Assembly: GCA_010909725.1 (NCBI GenBank)
Contig: JAACMV010000001.1
Coordinates: forward strand, 903,533-967,532
Reading direction: 5' to 3'
DNA from: Picochlorum sp. 'celeri'
Lineage: Eukaryota > Chlorophyta > Trebouxiophyceae
DNA length: 64,000 bases
The notes below the pieces were generated by a model, which made no database searches, was not told the DNA's origin, and saw only the letters and a program-made list of their open reading frames with translations. Positions within the stretch are counted from its first letter, which is position 1, and the number at the start of each line of letters is the position of its first letter. Shown in pieces: positions 19,178 through 30,067 of the stretch. The position numbers and the translations under genes are program-made.

Positions 19178-19338
19178 TTAATGCTCATGAACGTGGTTGT
19201 TACATACAGACGGCTTTTTGCAGTACTAGATCTTATATTTCGTTCATACATACAAACATACGGTTGTTCTTTCATGTAATACAATCTTCTTCCTGGCTGT
19301 CCTTCATTGTACATGCATTATGATTATTATTATTGTAC
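18991..19338. repeat. Right copy of the ~335-bp direct repeat flanking the insert
   Basis: Matches 14069-14399 nearly base for base. This copy runs into the complete MATE gene, whereas the left copy runs back into the complete gene at 13146. Together they record the former junction of these two convergent genes. Confidence 0.92.
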
Positions 19339-21122
19339 ATTGGCGAGATGTGTCCTTTTGTTTTGGATACACTTCGATCGTTTGCATCTGCATCATTAGT
19401 TTCCAGAACAACATCCATACTATTGTTCCCTGCTTTCAGAATCACCTCCTGCCCTTCTGGGGAAAATGGGCCACGGCGTGATTGATACCTCCATACCAGA
19501 GTGCTCATTCTAAGAATCATTAATGCAGCCAGCGCATACCAAACGCCTTGTAATCCAAGATCAAGAGGCTCTACAGCTGCTAGGAACACAACAGCAGACC
19601 CCGCTGCCAGTGTCATGGCCTTGGCCATCCACGTAAAATCCCGTGACCCAACCAAAATACCATCAAGAACATAAACAGCACCATTCACAGGCAACATTGC
19701 CAGGGCAATGGGTAGAATTCCAAGAATCGTTCGTTCTACGTCAGGGTCTTCTGTAAACAACTTTGGAATCCATGGGGATGTGAGGGTGAATGCTGCTGCG
19801 AGCACCACCCCAGAACCAATTCCTAGCTGCAACAATCTATTCGCTACTCTTCGTGCCCCAGAAGTATCGAGCATCACTGTAACATCTTCCGTCATCAGCA
19901 TATCTGCCGGCTGCGCTTTCATAGCCTTCATGCTGTCCACCTTGGCTTTACCAAACTCTACAGCAATAAGACTCTGTCCCGACACTGCCAAAGAATCCAC
20001 CAACATACTCGTGAGTAACCATAATTGCATCACGACCTGATGAGACCCAATCGCTGTAGACCCAAGCCTCGCTGCAGTTGCCGAGGCGACAGTCTTGGTA
20101 CCCAACAGCAGTATCGTCCGCATGAGAACAGCTCCACCAGCATTAAAAAAAGGCCTAAAAGATGCAATCAATTCCTGAGCATCCATTTTCTTCATAGCCT
20201 CCGGCGCTGACGACCCACCCAACGATTCTCGCCGTGTCCACAAAAAATACAGATAGCAAGATGCTGCCGTCCACTCTGCCACTGTTGTGGCACACGCTGC
20301 GCCCCGAACACCCCACCCAAGACCAAGAATAAGAAAAACATCCAAACTTAAATTAATCATATTAGCAGATGCCGTTATTCCGAGCGGCGTCTTCATATCC
20401 TGAAGACCCCCAAACACACCCTGTCCAACAGTACACAACATCACAGCAGGCGCTGCAAATGCCCGAATGTATAAAAACTGCTGCGACATCTCATACGTCA
20501 CAGGATTAGCCTCGGGGTCAGCCCCCATCACATGCAAAGCCTGGTCGCTCCCAACCAACAACGCAACCGTCAGCAGACTCCCACACACAGCAGCCACAGT
20601 CAGTGCCTGCAGAGTGACAAGCCCAGCCTTGGTCGCATTCTGAGAAGACTTTGCCCGCGCCACCAACGGCGTCGTCGCCGTTCCTAAAAAATTAAAAACC
20701 AGAAAGGAAAACGTAAAGAGCGCCGAATTGATACCGAGGGCTGCCAACGCATCAGGTCCTGCATGCCCCACAAAAGCTGTATCAACCACCTGCAACAATG
20801 GATCAGCTGCTAGTGCAAGCGCCGCAGGAACAGCCAACGCCAGTATCTGTGCATCATCTTCGTGTGCACCAGGCAGCGCAATCTTTGGTAGCTTGAAAGG
20901 GCCACCAGTATCACGTTGATACTCTTCTCCTCCACGAGTGTCCTTGTTCTCAGCAGCACAAGACAGTTGAGCTCTCCTCCTCGCTCTACTGGATACCCAG
21001 CCCCTCCTTGGAACTCTTCTATGACGTGGTACCAATAAAGAATTACAAGTAGCTGTCGTATGCGAAGATATAGCTGATATTGAGCCGACGAACAGGCAAC
21101 CTTCTCCGGAACAACAATTCAT
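19272..21122 (-). CDS. MATE-family transporter, probably plastid envelope
   Basis: Encodes 616 residues from the ATG at 21122. About 70 basic and Ser/Arg-rich residues at the N-terminus look like a plastid transit peptide. About 12 hydrophobic segments follow, beginning ILALAVPAALALAADPLLQVVDTAFVGHAG, the classic MATE/DinF start. The family exports organic cations or small aromatics using H+ or Na+ gradients; the nearest plant relatives are the plastid EDS5-like and DinF-like members. A long loop with acidic residues interrupts the middle. The last codons (CIT-stop) lie antisense to a TGTAA motif that serves the opposite strand. Its 3' end is partly copied at the left direct repeat. Confidence 0.9.
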   Translation of the reverse strand: MNCCSGEGCLFVGSISAISSHTTATCNSLLVPRHRRVPRRGWVSSRARRRAQLSCAAENKDTRGGEEYQRDTGGPFKLPKIALPGAHEDDAQILALAVPAALALAADPLLQVVDTAFVGHAGPDALAALGINSALFTFSFLVFNFLGTATTPLVARAKSSQNATKAGLVTLQALTVAAVCGSLLTVALLVGSDQALHVMGADPEANPVTYEMSQQFLYIRAFAAPAVMLCTVGQGVFGGLQDMKTPLGITASANMINLSLDVFLILGLGWGVRGAACATTVAEWTAASCYLYFLWTRRESLGGSSAPEAMKKMDAQELIASFRPFFNAGGAVLMRTILLLGTKTVASATAARLGSTAIGSHQVVMQLWLLTSMLVDSLAVSGQSLIAVEFGKAKVDSMKAMKAQPADMLMTEDVTVMLDTSGARRVANRLLQLGIGSGVVLAAAFTLTSPWIPKLFTEDPDVERTILGILPIALAMLPVNGAVYVLDGILVGSRDFTWMAKAMTLAAGSAVVFLAAVEPLDLGLQGVWYALAALMILRMSTLVWRYQSRRGPFSPEGQEVILKAGNNSMDVVLETNDADANDRSVSKTKGHISPMYNNNNHNACTMKDSQEEDCIT

Positions 21123-21636
21123 CACAAAATCATACAACAACGACTCTCTCTATCACAACATTCTTCATGAATAACGATTCGTTCTTGTAAGAAGTATATC
21201 AGCAGAATAATAATCAATTGACCAGGGCATTTGAGCGAATACAGAAACTCAAATTCATTTTTTTGTTATCGATTTACGGAATAGACATGAGCATATCCGT
21301 ATCCACACACCCTCGCATCAGCCTATTCCTGAGAAGACAATTTTCCTAATTAATATTTAGTGTCATAGTTGTACGCTGAGTCGCAACAAGACTTGCAGAA
21401 CCCTGACCGCGTTGATTTCTCTGCGATTTACATGTTCTTGTTGATGACCACGCGTGGTTTACATTCTATACGCTAGTTTTCCTTCTTAAATACCTCTATT
21501 TAATACATAGAGCAGCGTCGGATTGAAAAGGAGTGTTGTAGTAGTTCTACCGCGACGACGTCTGTTGTTGAGGGAACGAGTGACAGAGCACCCTACCCTA
21601 CAGTACTTGTGATTGAAGAACAAGAATACAGAGAGC
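21123..21636. promoter_or_regulatory. Divergent promoter region, MATE / DUF760 genes
   Basis: About 510 bp between two divergent starts. A+T-rich, with TAAATACCTCTATTTAATAC around 21486-21508. No coding sequence or strong repeat is seen. Confidence 0.4.
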
Positions 21637-23022
21637 ATGATCCTCACCTATCATCACCATCAGATGTGTGGGGTGCGGGCCATGAATAGATGCCATTCGC
21701 AGAAACCCAAGAGCATATTTTCAGGAGTGCAGGTGAGAGGGCCCTGGCACTCTCTAAAGGCAAGGCAGAGAGGGTATCATCATGGGAGTAGAGTGCGTGC
21801 CTTTTGGGGCAATAGAAATAATAAGAATAAAAAGAATGATGGGAAGGACGCCAGGGCCGATGCGGGCGTGAAGACGAGGAAAGAGGCCTTGTTGGAGTAT
21901 GTGTTGAGTTTGTCTCCAGCAACACACAGGATTTCAGAGTATGAAGACGGCAAGAATGGTTCTGGTCCCATGTTGCCCAAGGCATCCATGGTTGCTATAC
22001 GCCAGACTATTAGTAATTTGATTGGAACGCTTCCCCCAGAGTATTTTGAGATTACAATTTCATCCAGGGAGGAGAATCTGACGCAGCTCATGTACAGCGT
22101 CTTGATGACAGGGTACATGTTTTGCAATGCACATCATCGCTTGGAGCTTGCCAAGAGGCTCGAGGTCGCCTCGCCACGAGGAGGGGTGTACACAAACACT
22201 GTGAGTGACATCATTGTATCAGATGGTGGGGTGCCGAGGGGATTTTTACCCCATGTTGTTGAAAAGAAGAAGAACAAGCAGAAGAAAGGCTCGAGCATTG
22301 ATGATGACGAAAGCATCGAGTATGTTGGGGAAGATGTCGGGGTGTTTGCGGCCGGGACACAAAAGGTGGGCATCCAGGGAGAGGTGCTGCGCTGGCATTA
22401 TGAACACGGCGTCCAAGAGATCCCTGCAGCAGAGTATATCGAGCAATTGGAACAGGAGGTTGCTGCTTTGAGACGGGAACTTTTGCAATCCAGACACGAC
22501 CCTGAAGACGACGACGAAGAAAAAGACACGTCTACAACAGATGACATTGACACACACTTGGCCAGGCTGGCATCATACACACAGAGCCAGCAGAATATGA
22601 CAATCCACAGCCATTCCAACAACAATAAAAGTTACCACGTAGAAGAAGACCCGAAATCAGTCTTGGCGGAGGAATTGGAAAGCGAATTGCTGGCATATTT
22701 GAAAACCCTCAGTGGGGAGAATGTCGCAGAACTCACAGAGTGTGCCTCTGCTGACGTCATGGAAGCCATGAATGCCCTTGTGGATAGACTGATCGGAAGA
22801 GATGATGACGGCGTGTGGAAGAGCAACAAGTCAGAATGCACTTCCTCTGAACTGGGTGAAATTCTCTTCTGGCTCATGAGCGTAGGCCATCAGCTCAGAG
22901 ACATGGAGATTCGCCTCTCCCTCACCACACGCCTCCAGTCCATCCCATCCTTTGGCCCAGATGACGGCGCTGACGAGTATCCCGCATCTGACACCGCACC
23001 AAAACTGCCTCCAGGCAAGTAG
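21637..23022 (+). CDS. Plastid-type protein with two DUF760 domains
   Basis: Encodes 461 residues from the ATG at 21637. A basic N-terminal region (about 60 residues) looks like a transit peptide. The first DUF760 domain (about 78-190) shows MVAIRQTISNLIGTLPPEYFEITISS and LMYSVLMTGYMFCNAHHRLELAK. The second (about 345-445) is more divergent (EELESELLAYLKTL, VMEAMNALVDRLIG, ILFWLMSVGHQLRDMEIRLSL). A coiled-coil segment and acidic linker lie between. DUF760 proteins occur in cyanobacteria and plant plastids; some are known substrates of the Clp protease, but the biochemical role is not established. Confidence 0.85.
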   Translation: MILTYHHHQMCGVRAMNRCHSQKPKSIFSGVQVRGPWHSLKARQRGYHHGSRVRAFWGNRNNKNKKNDGKDARADAGVKTRKEALLEYVLSLSPATHRISEYEDGKNGSGPMLPKASMVAIRQTISNLIGTLPPEYFEITISSREENLTQLMYSVLMTGYMFCNAHHRLELAKRLEVASPRGGVYTNTVSDIIVSDGGVPRGFLPHVVEKKKNKQKKGSSIDDDESIEYVGEDVGVFAAGTQKVGIQGEVLRWHYEHGVQEIPAAEYIEQLEQEVAALRRELLQSRHDPEDDDEEKDTSTTDDIDTHLARLASYTQSQQNMTIHSHSNNNKSYHVEEDPKSVLAEELESELLAYLKTLSGENVAELTECASADVMEAMNALVDRLIGRDDDGVWKSNKSECTSSELGEILFWLMSVGHQLRDMEIRLSLTTRLQSIPSFGPDDGADEYPASDTAPKLPPGK

Positions 23023-23321
23023 AACAAACAAATCCCTTGTATTATTATGATTACCATCTTCATCGCAATGCTACTTTGCTATCAAGTTTTGTTCCTTCAT
23101 TTTTCATTGTACATTACTACTACGACTAGTCCACAATGTAACAAGAGTAGAAGCCGTATACCTGCTACTGTGATGCCATGGCCATGGATGTATGTGGAGA
23201 GAGGTCTCTCCTAGGCATGAGAGACAGACATCTAGTAGATCTCATGAAAGACTACCAACCGCACTCTTGTGCATTGTAAATACTTTTAATCTGTCAGATA
23301 CACATAGTATACCTTTGATTG

Positions 23322-26304
23322 ATGCGATTGTGTATATCTGCGCACATCCGTGGACGAATGGGTAATTTGAGTAGCGCACACCCCAGAACTGCTGTGAAAA
23401 TGGCTGCAACGAATTGGACTGGGGATCAGGTTAGAACCAGTTTTATTGAATACTTTAAATCAAAAAATCACGTGAATTGGCCCAGTTCGAGCGTTGTTCC
23501 TATCAATGATCCCACGCTGTTGTTTGCCAATGCTGGTACGTGTGTTGCCTTTGATCCAGATGTGATGCGAATTTGCTGATATATGTGATATATGGACAGG
23601 GATGAACCAGTATAAGCCAATTTTTCTGGGAACGGTGGATCCAAACAGCGATTTGTCCAAGTTGAAGAGGGCTTGTAATACTCAAAAGTGTATTCGTGCT
23701 GGAGGAAAGCATAATGATCTTGACGATGTGGGTAAGGACAATTATCACCATACATTCTTCGAGATGATGGGGAACTGGTCGTTTGGAGATTATTTCAAGG
23801 AAGAGGCGATTGGTATGGCATGGGAGTTGTTGACTGGGGTGTACAAGTTGCCTAAAGAGCAGTTGTATGCGTCCTATTTTGGCGGTGATGAGGCGTTGGG
23901 GCTTCCAGCGGATACGGAATCGAGGGATATTTGGTTGAAGTATCTTCCAGAGAATAGGGTGTTGCCGTTCGGGGCAAAGGATAATTTCTGGGAGATGGGA
24001 GAGCAGGGTCCATGTGGGCCTTCTTCTGAGATTCATTTCGATCGTATTGGAGGGCGCGAGGTGCCAGAGTTGGTGAATATGGATGATCCTGATGTGTTGG
24101 AGATTTGGAATATTGTGTTTATTCAGTTCAATAGGGAGGCAGATGGGGAGTTGAAGACATTGCCTGCCAAGCATGTTGATACTGGGGCTGGGTTGGAGCG
24201 TGTGACGAGTATTTTGCAGGGGAAGAGGAGTAATTACGCTACGGATCTTTTCATTCCTATTTTTGAAGCTATTCAAAAGGCGACTGGTCATGCGGAGCCA
24301 TATACGGATAAGATTGGAAAGGATGATGTGAACAACAAGGATATGGCATACAGGGTTGTGGCGGATCATATTCGTACCTTGTGCTTTGCAATTGCGGATG
24401 GTGCTAGGCCAGGAAATGAGGGACGAGAGTATGTGTTGAGGCGTGTGTTGAGGCGTGCTGTTCGGTATGGTCGACAGACATTGGGTGGGCCAGAAGGGTT
24501 CTTCTCCAGCCTTGTGGATGTCGTCGTGGAGGTGCTGGGTGGTACGTATCCCGAATTGGTCGAGAAGAAGGAATATATTCGCGAAGTGATTCGAGAGGAA
24601 GAAGCTTCATTCTCCAAGACACTCGTGCGAGGTATTGAGCAGTTTAAAAAGTTTGCAAGCTCAACCCAGGGAGATCAGATCAGTGGGAAGGATGCATTTG
24701 TTCTTTGGGATACGTTTGGTTTCCCACCGGATTTGACACAATTGATGGCTGAAGAATCTGGAATGAGTGTGGATATGAAAGGGTTTGAGGTGGCTTTGGA
24801 AGAGGCAAAGGAGCTCAGTCGAGCATCTGCCAAAAAGGGAGGTGCTGGGGCTCTCAAGTTTGAAGCAGAGGCTACTGCGTGGTTGACCTCCAATGGCATC
24901 AGCCTTACGGATGATTCCTTCAAATATCAGAAAGGAAGCATTGAGGGACAGGTACAGGCAATTTTGACCAGAGATGGATTCGTTGACAGCACCAAGGATG
25001 TCCCAGTTGGTGAGCCAATTGGGTTGGTGATGAACAAGACGCCATTCTACGCAGAAGCTGGTGGTCAGGTTGCCGATACAGGTACCATCACGTCTTCTAA
25101 TGCTACTCTTGGCATTGAAGATGTGATTGTTGCTGCCGGGTATGTGCTTCATCACACCAAGGCAGGGGACAGTGTGGTTGCGACAGGCGACTCTGTTACC
25201 ATGGATGTTGATTATGACAGGAGAAGTCGTATAGCACCCAACCATACGTTCACTCATATTCTTAACTATGCGTTGCGACAGGTTTTGGGAGATCACGTGG
25301 AGCAGAGGGGATCTATTGTTATGCCTGACAAGTTGAGGTTTGATTTCACAAACAATGGTGCTGTTCCTGCTGACAAACTTGCAGAGATTGAATCAATTTG
25401 CTGCGATTTTGTATCTTCTCCAAGAGATGTGTATGCTAAAGATGTACCTCTCGCTCAAGCGAAGGAAATCAATGGTCTTCGAGCTGTATTTGGTGAGGTA
25501 TATCCAGACCCTGTTCGTGTTGTCTCTGTGGGCAAGCCTGTGGATGATTTGCTCGCAGGAGACTCCGAGAACACAGAATTTGCTATTGAATTCTGTGGAG
25601 GAACTCATCTTTCAAATACATCCGAAGCCACGGAATTCGCGTTGATTTCAGAGGAGGGAATTGCAAAGGGTGTGAGGCGCATTGTGGCTGTGACTGGACA
25701 GGATGCCAAGGATGCCATCGACGCTGGGAATGCACTCGCAAAGAAGATGGAGGATGCCCTTGCATTACCTGCATCTGAAATTGGCAATCTGAACACAGAG
25801 CTCAAGCTTGAGATTGACGCTGCAGTAATTTCTGCATCTGTCAAGGCCAACCTGAGATCAAGCTTGGAAACACTGTCCAAAAAAGCCTTCGAAGAGCAGA
25901 AGAGGGTCGCTGCCGCAAACAAAGCGAAAGCTGTCGAAGCAGCTCTCAAAGCTGCTACAGAAGCTTCCGAGGCAGGCAAGAAGCAACTCATCATGCAAGT
26001 GGAAGGCGTCGGGCTGGATGCCAAAGCCTTGCAAGAAGCTGGCCACGCCATCCACAAAGAGTACCCAAGTATGCCAGTCATGCTCTTCTCAGAAGGTCCA
26101 GATAAAGCCATGGCTGTCGCTTCTGTTCCAAAAGAGATGTCCGCAACCCTGCCTGCTGGAGCATGGGTCAAAGAGGCACTCGCTGCCATGGACGGCAAGG
26201 GAGGAGGCAAGCCCACCAGTGCCCAGGGAATGGGACCAAAGAAGGAGGCTATCCCCGATGCTATCAAATTGGCAGAGGAGATGGCTACTATGAAACTCGG
26301 ATAA
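23322..26304 (+). CDS. Alanyl-tRNA synthetase
   Basis: Charges tRNA-Ala. Exons 23322-23535 and 23600-26304 (64-bp intron; joins FANAG to [14 protein letters not shown]), 972 residues from the first ATG. Class II core at the N-terminus ([19 protein letters not shown]), editing domain with HTFTHILNY and [15 protein letters not shown] (zinc/editing residues), and a coiled-coil C-terminal oligomerisation domain. Three in-frame ATGs (23322, 23358, 23400) precede the conserved start NWTGDQVR. The longest form adds a basic, acid-free leader, as in plants where one gene serves cytosol and organelle by alternative starts. Confidence 0.96.
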
Positions 26305-26383
26305 ACAACGTCGTTAATTCATTTTTATCAATCTCTTATCATGATAATCATCATCAAGTATGCAAGTGTGTAAGACGTCTGAC

Positions 26384-26410
26384 GTGGCAGACTGACCGTC
26401 AGTCTGCCAC
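26384..26410. terminator. Perfect 12-bp hairpin after the AlaRS gene
   Basis: GTGGCAGACTGA and TCAGTCTGCCAC form perfect 12-bp arms around a CCG loop, about 80 bp past the stop and 14 bp after a TGTAA motif. It could be an RNA 3'-end structure or a small hairpin; 'terminator' is the nearest label, not a demonstrated function. Confidence 0.45.
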
Positions 26411-26615
26411 CTTGGCGCCAATTCGATACAATTAATTATTTCTTTAGCCATTTTTTGTGGCACCAAGTAAAATAAATAGAAACAGAATGATACTAGATGG
26501 GTAATGCCGCAGTTTTAAGGTGGTAACAGACAGTAGAGGACGACTGCAGATCGCTTCGTCCGTCATTGATAGATGAAGGCCCCATTATGCACATATAGTG
26601 CCAATACAAAATTAA

Positions 26616-28060
26616 ATGATGAAAAGAGTATTTCTTTGCATCGTTTTGAGTCTCTGCGTGGTACGTTGAGTAACACTTGTTCTGACGACAACCGACTCGT
26701 GCACTGCCCAGGCCAACTTGACACGAATTCTCACGAACATGTCCGTATGCAGGGCCTGAATGGTGCTTCTAGCACAAACAAAATAGATCAGATGATCTAT
26801 GGTCAAGGAATGGAGGGCGTCTCCCACAGACTGCTGCTGCAGGAAGAGGAGGAGACGTCTGCTGAGAAGCTGGTGCCGGTGGTTGAGGAGGAGGAACAGG
26901 ATCTTTCCCCTCCTCCTCGTCCAAAACCTGACGTTCCGTGCTATTATGATGAAGACGTGCCTCGTTTAGTTTCTGTGCAGACCTGGAAGAGTAAAAAGAC
27001 GAGGCCTAGGGAGAGCATTACCCTGATGACCCAGCTTTCTGACGATCGATTGAAAATGTTGGAAAACCAGTGTTACTCGTGGAACGACCCCCTTGTCGCC
27101 ATCGTGTACATTCCTCTGTACAAAAAGAGTCCTGAGGATACCACCATCATACCAACATACCCAAATACAACCTTGGACGACGCCATTCGGGGGATTGATG
27201 CCTTCCACTACTTTATGGAGAAGACAGCTTCATGTGTTTTAACCATTGAACTTGTGGGCCAATTTCTCGATCCCCTTGATCCAGAGGAATACCCCATCAA
27301 TGCCTTGAGAAATAGGGCAATCAAGTTGGCAGAAACAGAGGTGATATTCATGCTGGATGTTGATTTTGTTGCCTGTGCAGGCCTGGGTATGGAGGCCCCA
27401 GGATATAGAGACCCAACCGTGTACAATCAATTGGTAGAATTGACATCCCAGAAAAAGGCCCTGGTCCTTCCTGCGTTTGAAATAACCAAAAGAAATCAGG
27501 ATCTCATCATGGGCCAGAATTTTGCTCGAAACATGGCAATTGCTGGAAAGAGTGTCATGAGAGAAAAGTACCTCTCAGGCCAGGTAGATGCCTTCAGTGG
27601 CCAAGATGCTCCTTGGGGCCATGGTCCCACCAACACATCCAAGTGGATTATGTTGGAGGCTCCGATGACGTATAGGGCATTCTATCAGCCCAAATACGAA
27701 CCATATTTGGTGCTGAATAAAAAAGTGTTGCCTTGGTGCGATGAAAGATTCGTTGGATATGGAGGGAATAAGATTGCGTTCATTAATCAGCTTCGAGGGG
27801 AGGGGTTCACCTTCCATGTCCATCCATTTGGATACGTCATCCACGTTCCACACGTGAAAACAAAAGCAGCAAACACATTTGTTCTTGCCAAAAGAAGAGG
27901 TGCTAGTGATATGGATCACCTGAGAGCATTGGTCGAGCGCGAGATTGCAGAAGGCCATTTTGTTCCTCACACTGGGTTCTGCCCACATGAAAACCCGGAT
28001 GGCTCTGATGATGCACCTGGGCAAGAAACTGAGCCCCTGACCCTCCTCCAGCACGAGTAA
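26616..28060 (+). CDS. GT49-type (LARGE / B4GAT-like) glycosyltransferase, copy 1
   Basis: Predicted Golgi or secreted glycosyltransferase. Exons 26616-26660 and 26753-28060 (92-bp intron GTACGT...TGCAG) give 450 residues with a signal peptide or anchor MMKRVFLCIVLSLCVGLNGA. The continuous frame that reaches further upstream (to 26573) reads through the intron; its ATG is ATA in copy 2, so the spliced start is preferred. GT49 features: INALRNRAIKLAETEVIFMLDVDF with the DVD metal motif (D217/D219), a long VYIPLYKK region, and WCDERFVGYGGNKIAF...HVHPFGYVIHVPH near the C-terminus. GT49 enzymes add glucuronic acid or xylose to glycans in animals; the acceptor here is unknown. Confidence 0.88.
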
Positions 28061-28136
28061 TTTATATATAATTATAGTAGGTAATATAATACGGCAATAC
28101 ACGGCGAGTCAAGACGCCTCTTTCTGAGAAGGAAGC

Positions 28137-28251
28137 ATGGAAGATTTTGCAGACGCAGGAGGCGATGTGTACGTCCTTCATTCGCCCATTAATTATGATC
28201 CTTTTATGTATAAGAACTGGTTAGCAACCATGACAGAACTGATGGGTGTGT
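28137..28251 (+). pseudogene. Duplicated exon 1 and partial intron 1 of RPB6
   Basis: The 32-bp exon ATG...GATGT with its GTACGT donor is identical to exon 1 of the intact RPB6 gene at 31737, but the copy ends inside intron 1 before any acceptor or exon 2. It therefore cannot encode RPB6. Any transcript from the duplicated RPB6 promoter would run into the 1.8-kb spacer. Confidence 0.93.
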
Positions 28252-30067
28252 ATCGATGCCTTTGCAGTCTGACTTCTTTCAAAGTTTGACTGCTGAAATG
28301 CTGTAGTACCATCTACAGCCAGCGTATGAATGGCCAAACTTGGCATATTTAGTACGAAATGGCATATTTTGATGGCATATTTAACAAACGAAATATGGTG
28401 AGACTGAATTTGGCATTAAAAATCCGGAAATATGCCACTATCAAAAGCCCTGAGCCCAAAAAAATATACTGCCGCCAATCTCCTCACTCGTGAAGAATTT
28501 GCACTTTTCGAGGCCACCATGCGATAGATCTCGTCAAAGAAAGAGTCGATTGACGGGCTTTGGGGACCAAACTCGATCATGGACCATCGTTGATCGCCGT
28601 GGACTGGATCTAGCCATGACTACCCAGTCGGCCAAATTCAAATTGTGCAATTGACCTCATAGACTCTGTAAGGCTCCAAAAGAGAAGAAAGAGCAATGAG
28701 GAGCCATTGTATCTACACATGCTCGAATAGAACGAGGTTGACAGAGGTCTGACTGTGATGTTGACCAGACCAGCCTTGGCCAAGGCAAATCCAGTACTGG
28801 ATTCTGAGAATCACCTAGACGGGAACCACGGAATCAATTAAGAGCGGCCTTACAGAAAAGAAGCCAAAAAAATTGATGTAAAATCATACATACATACAAA
28901 AAGACGCTAAAATTAGAAACAACGTAAAATATGTCGAAACTTCCACTTAATGGGGCGGGAAATGATATAGAGGCCTGTGCGCGAAGCGATTAAATTCACG
29001 TTTTTCGGCTTTCGTGAGGCCTTGCGGGGTCCTTACGCCTCTTTCTCCATCTCAATAGAAACTTCTATTTTAATACGACCAGACCTGCTGGGAGACAAGG
29101 CTTTCCATGCAGGGATCGCATAGAAACTTGCCCAAAACCGGAATGGTATTCGAATTTGTTCTCGATCGAGGCACCCTGCCATACGTGGGTCCTCTTTGGA
29201 GGATCTGGATGCCCATCGTTCTATTTATTACTTCATTACGCATAACGTATTTGGCTGACTGGGAGTTTTAGAGCCCCTGTGCGGTCGCGTGGCCCCATTG
29301 CAAGGGCGTAGCACCCATCATTAATGCGTAATATTGTGGCATGATCTGGATGGATTGCATGTCCTCTACCAAGCCATTGTACGACGCAGTGCTGCCTCAT
29401 GCTGCAATCACAAGTCTGAGGGCGCTTCCCCTAAGTTTAAAGTCTCAGAACTCTGAAAGTCAACTTGCAAGTCAATCCTTTCAGAGGTTCGACTACGCTT
29501 CGCGAATAGCATATTCTTTAAAACCGAGTTTAAAAGAATGATACATATACCATAGGCCACAGTGCCATGAATCCACAAAGATTGGAAGGTGGGCAAAACC
29601 TATAGCAATACAAATGACACAAGGATGGTGGTTCTTGACTTGGGGACCAATGTGATCAAAGTGAAGCTCTTGACTGGGAATAAAAAGGGTTCTTTTCAGT
29701 TCCTCACAAAGAAGACCCGTATCCTTTTTCAAATGTCGTGTACCGTGATGTCTTTCCGAGGCAGCAGCAGCAGCAGCAGCAGGAGGTAGAATATATAGAT
29801 CCAATCTGATTGCTGTGCCAATATATATGTGCGAATAGTGTCACTGGAGCCACGTAAATGCTTTCCGATCATCGGACTTTGGTCGTGAATGCCTCATGAT
29901 TGATCAATCTGAGTGCCAATGAATTGCAAACTTGACTTGAGTCCAGGTTTTCGGGCCGAAAATTTCGGTACCATCAATATTGAGCGCAATGGCGTGAAAT
30001 GGCACCATTGAGATTCGGCAAGTGGCGAAGCCACGGGCAAAAAGTACTAGTTCTGCTGTTATTTATT
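28252..30067. other. 1.8-kb non-coding spacer between duplicated blocks
   Basis: No protein-coding gene is supported. Notable features: several GGCATATTT motifs at 28335-28440, near-inverted ATTACGCATAA / TTAATGCGTAAT elements at about 29235 and 29322, a (CAG)7-like run at 29761-29782, and a short hairpin GTGGCGAAGCCAC near 30022. It may be decayed transposon sequence; its ends show no clear terminal repeat. Confidence 0.5.

Larger units (their letters stand above)
26468..28251. repeat. Left copy of the 1.8-kb duplicated block
   Basis: Aligns without any gap to 30068-31851 (constant offset 3600 bp). Contains the promoter and all of a GT49-type gene, the short intergenic gap, and exon 1 plus most of intron 1 of RPB6. 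Similarity stops abruptly at both ends. Confidence 0.95.

Noticed and set aside
23216..23246. Imperfect hairpin CATGAGA...TCTCATG between the DUF760 and AlaRS genes
   Set aside because: Arms of only 7 bp with a long loop; expected by chance in a window of this size.
23503..24369. Long minus-strand open frame inside the AlaRS gene
   Set aside because: Shadow of a strongly conserved gene; the product is low in family features and rich in His/Ile/Leu from antisense codons.
26573..26752. Longer N-terminus of GT49 copy 1 from an in-frame ATG at 26573
   Set aside because: The equivalent codon in copy 2 is ATA, and the segment lacks targeting features. The spliced start at 26616 yields a perfect signal peptide in both copies with consensus donor and acceptor.
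29341..29804. Short open frames in the GT49 spacer
   Set aside because: All are under about 105 codons, overlap each other on both strands and show no domain or targeting features.
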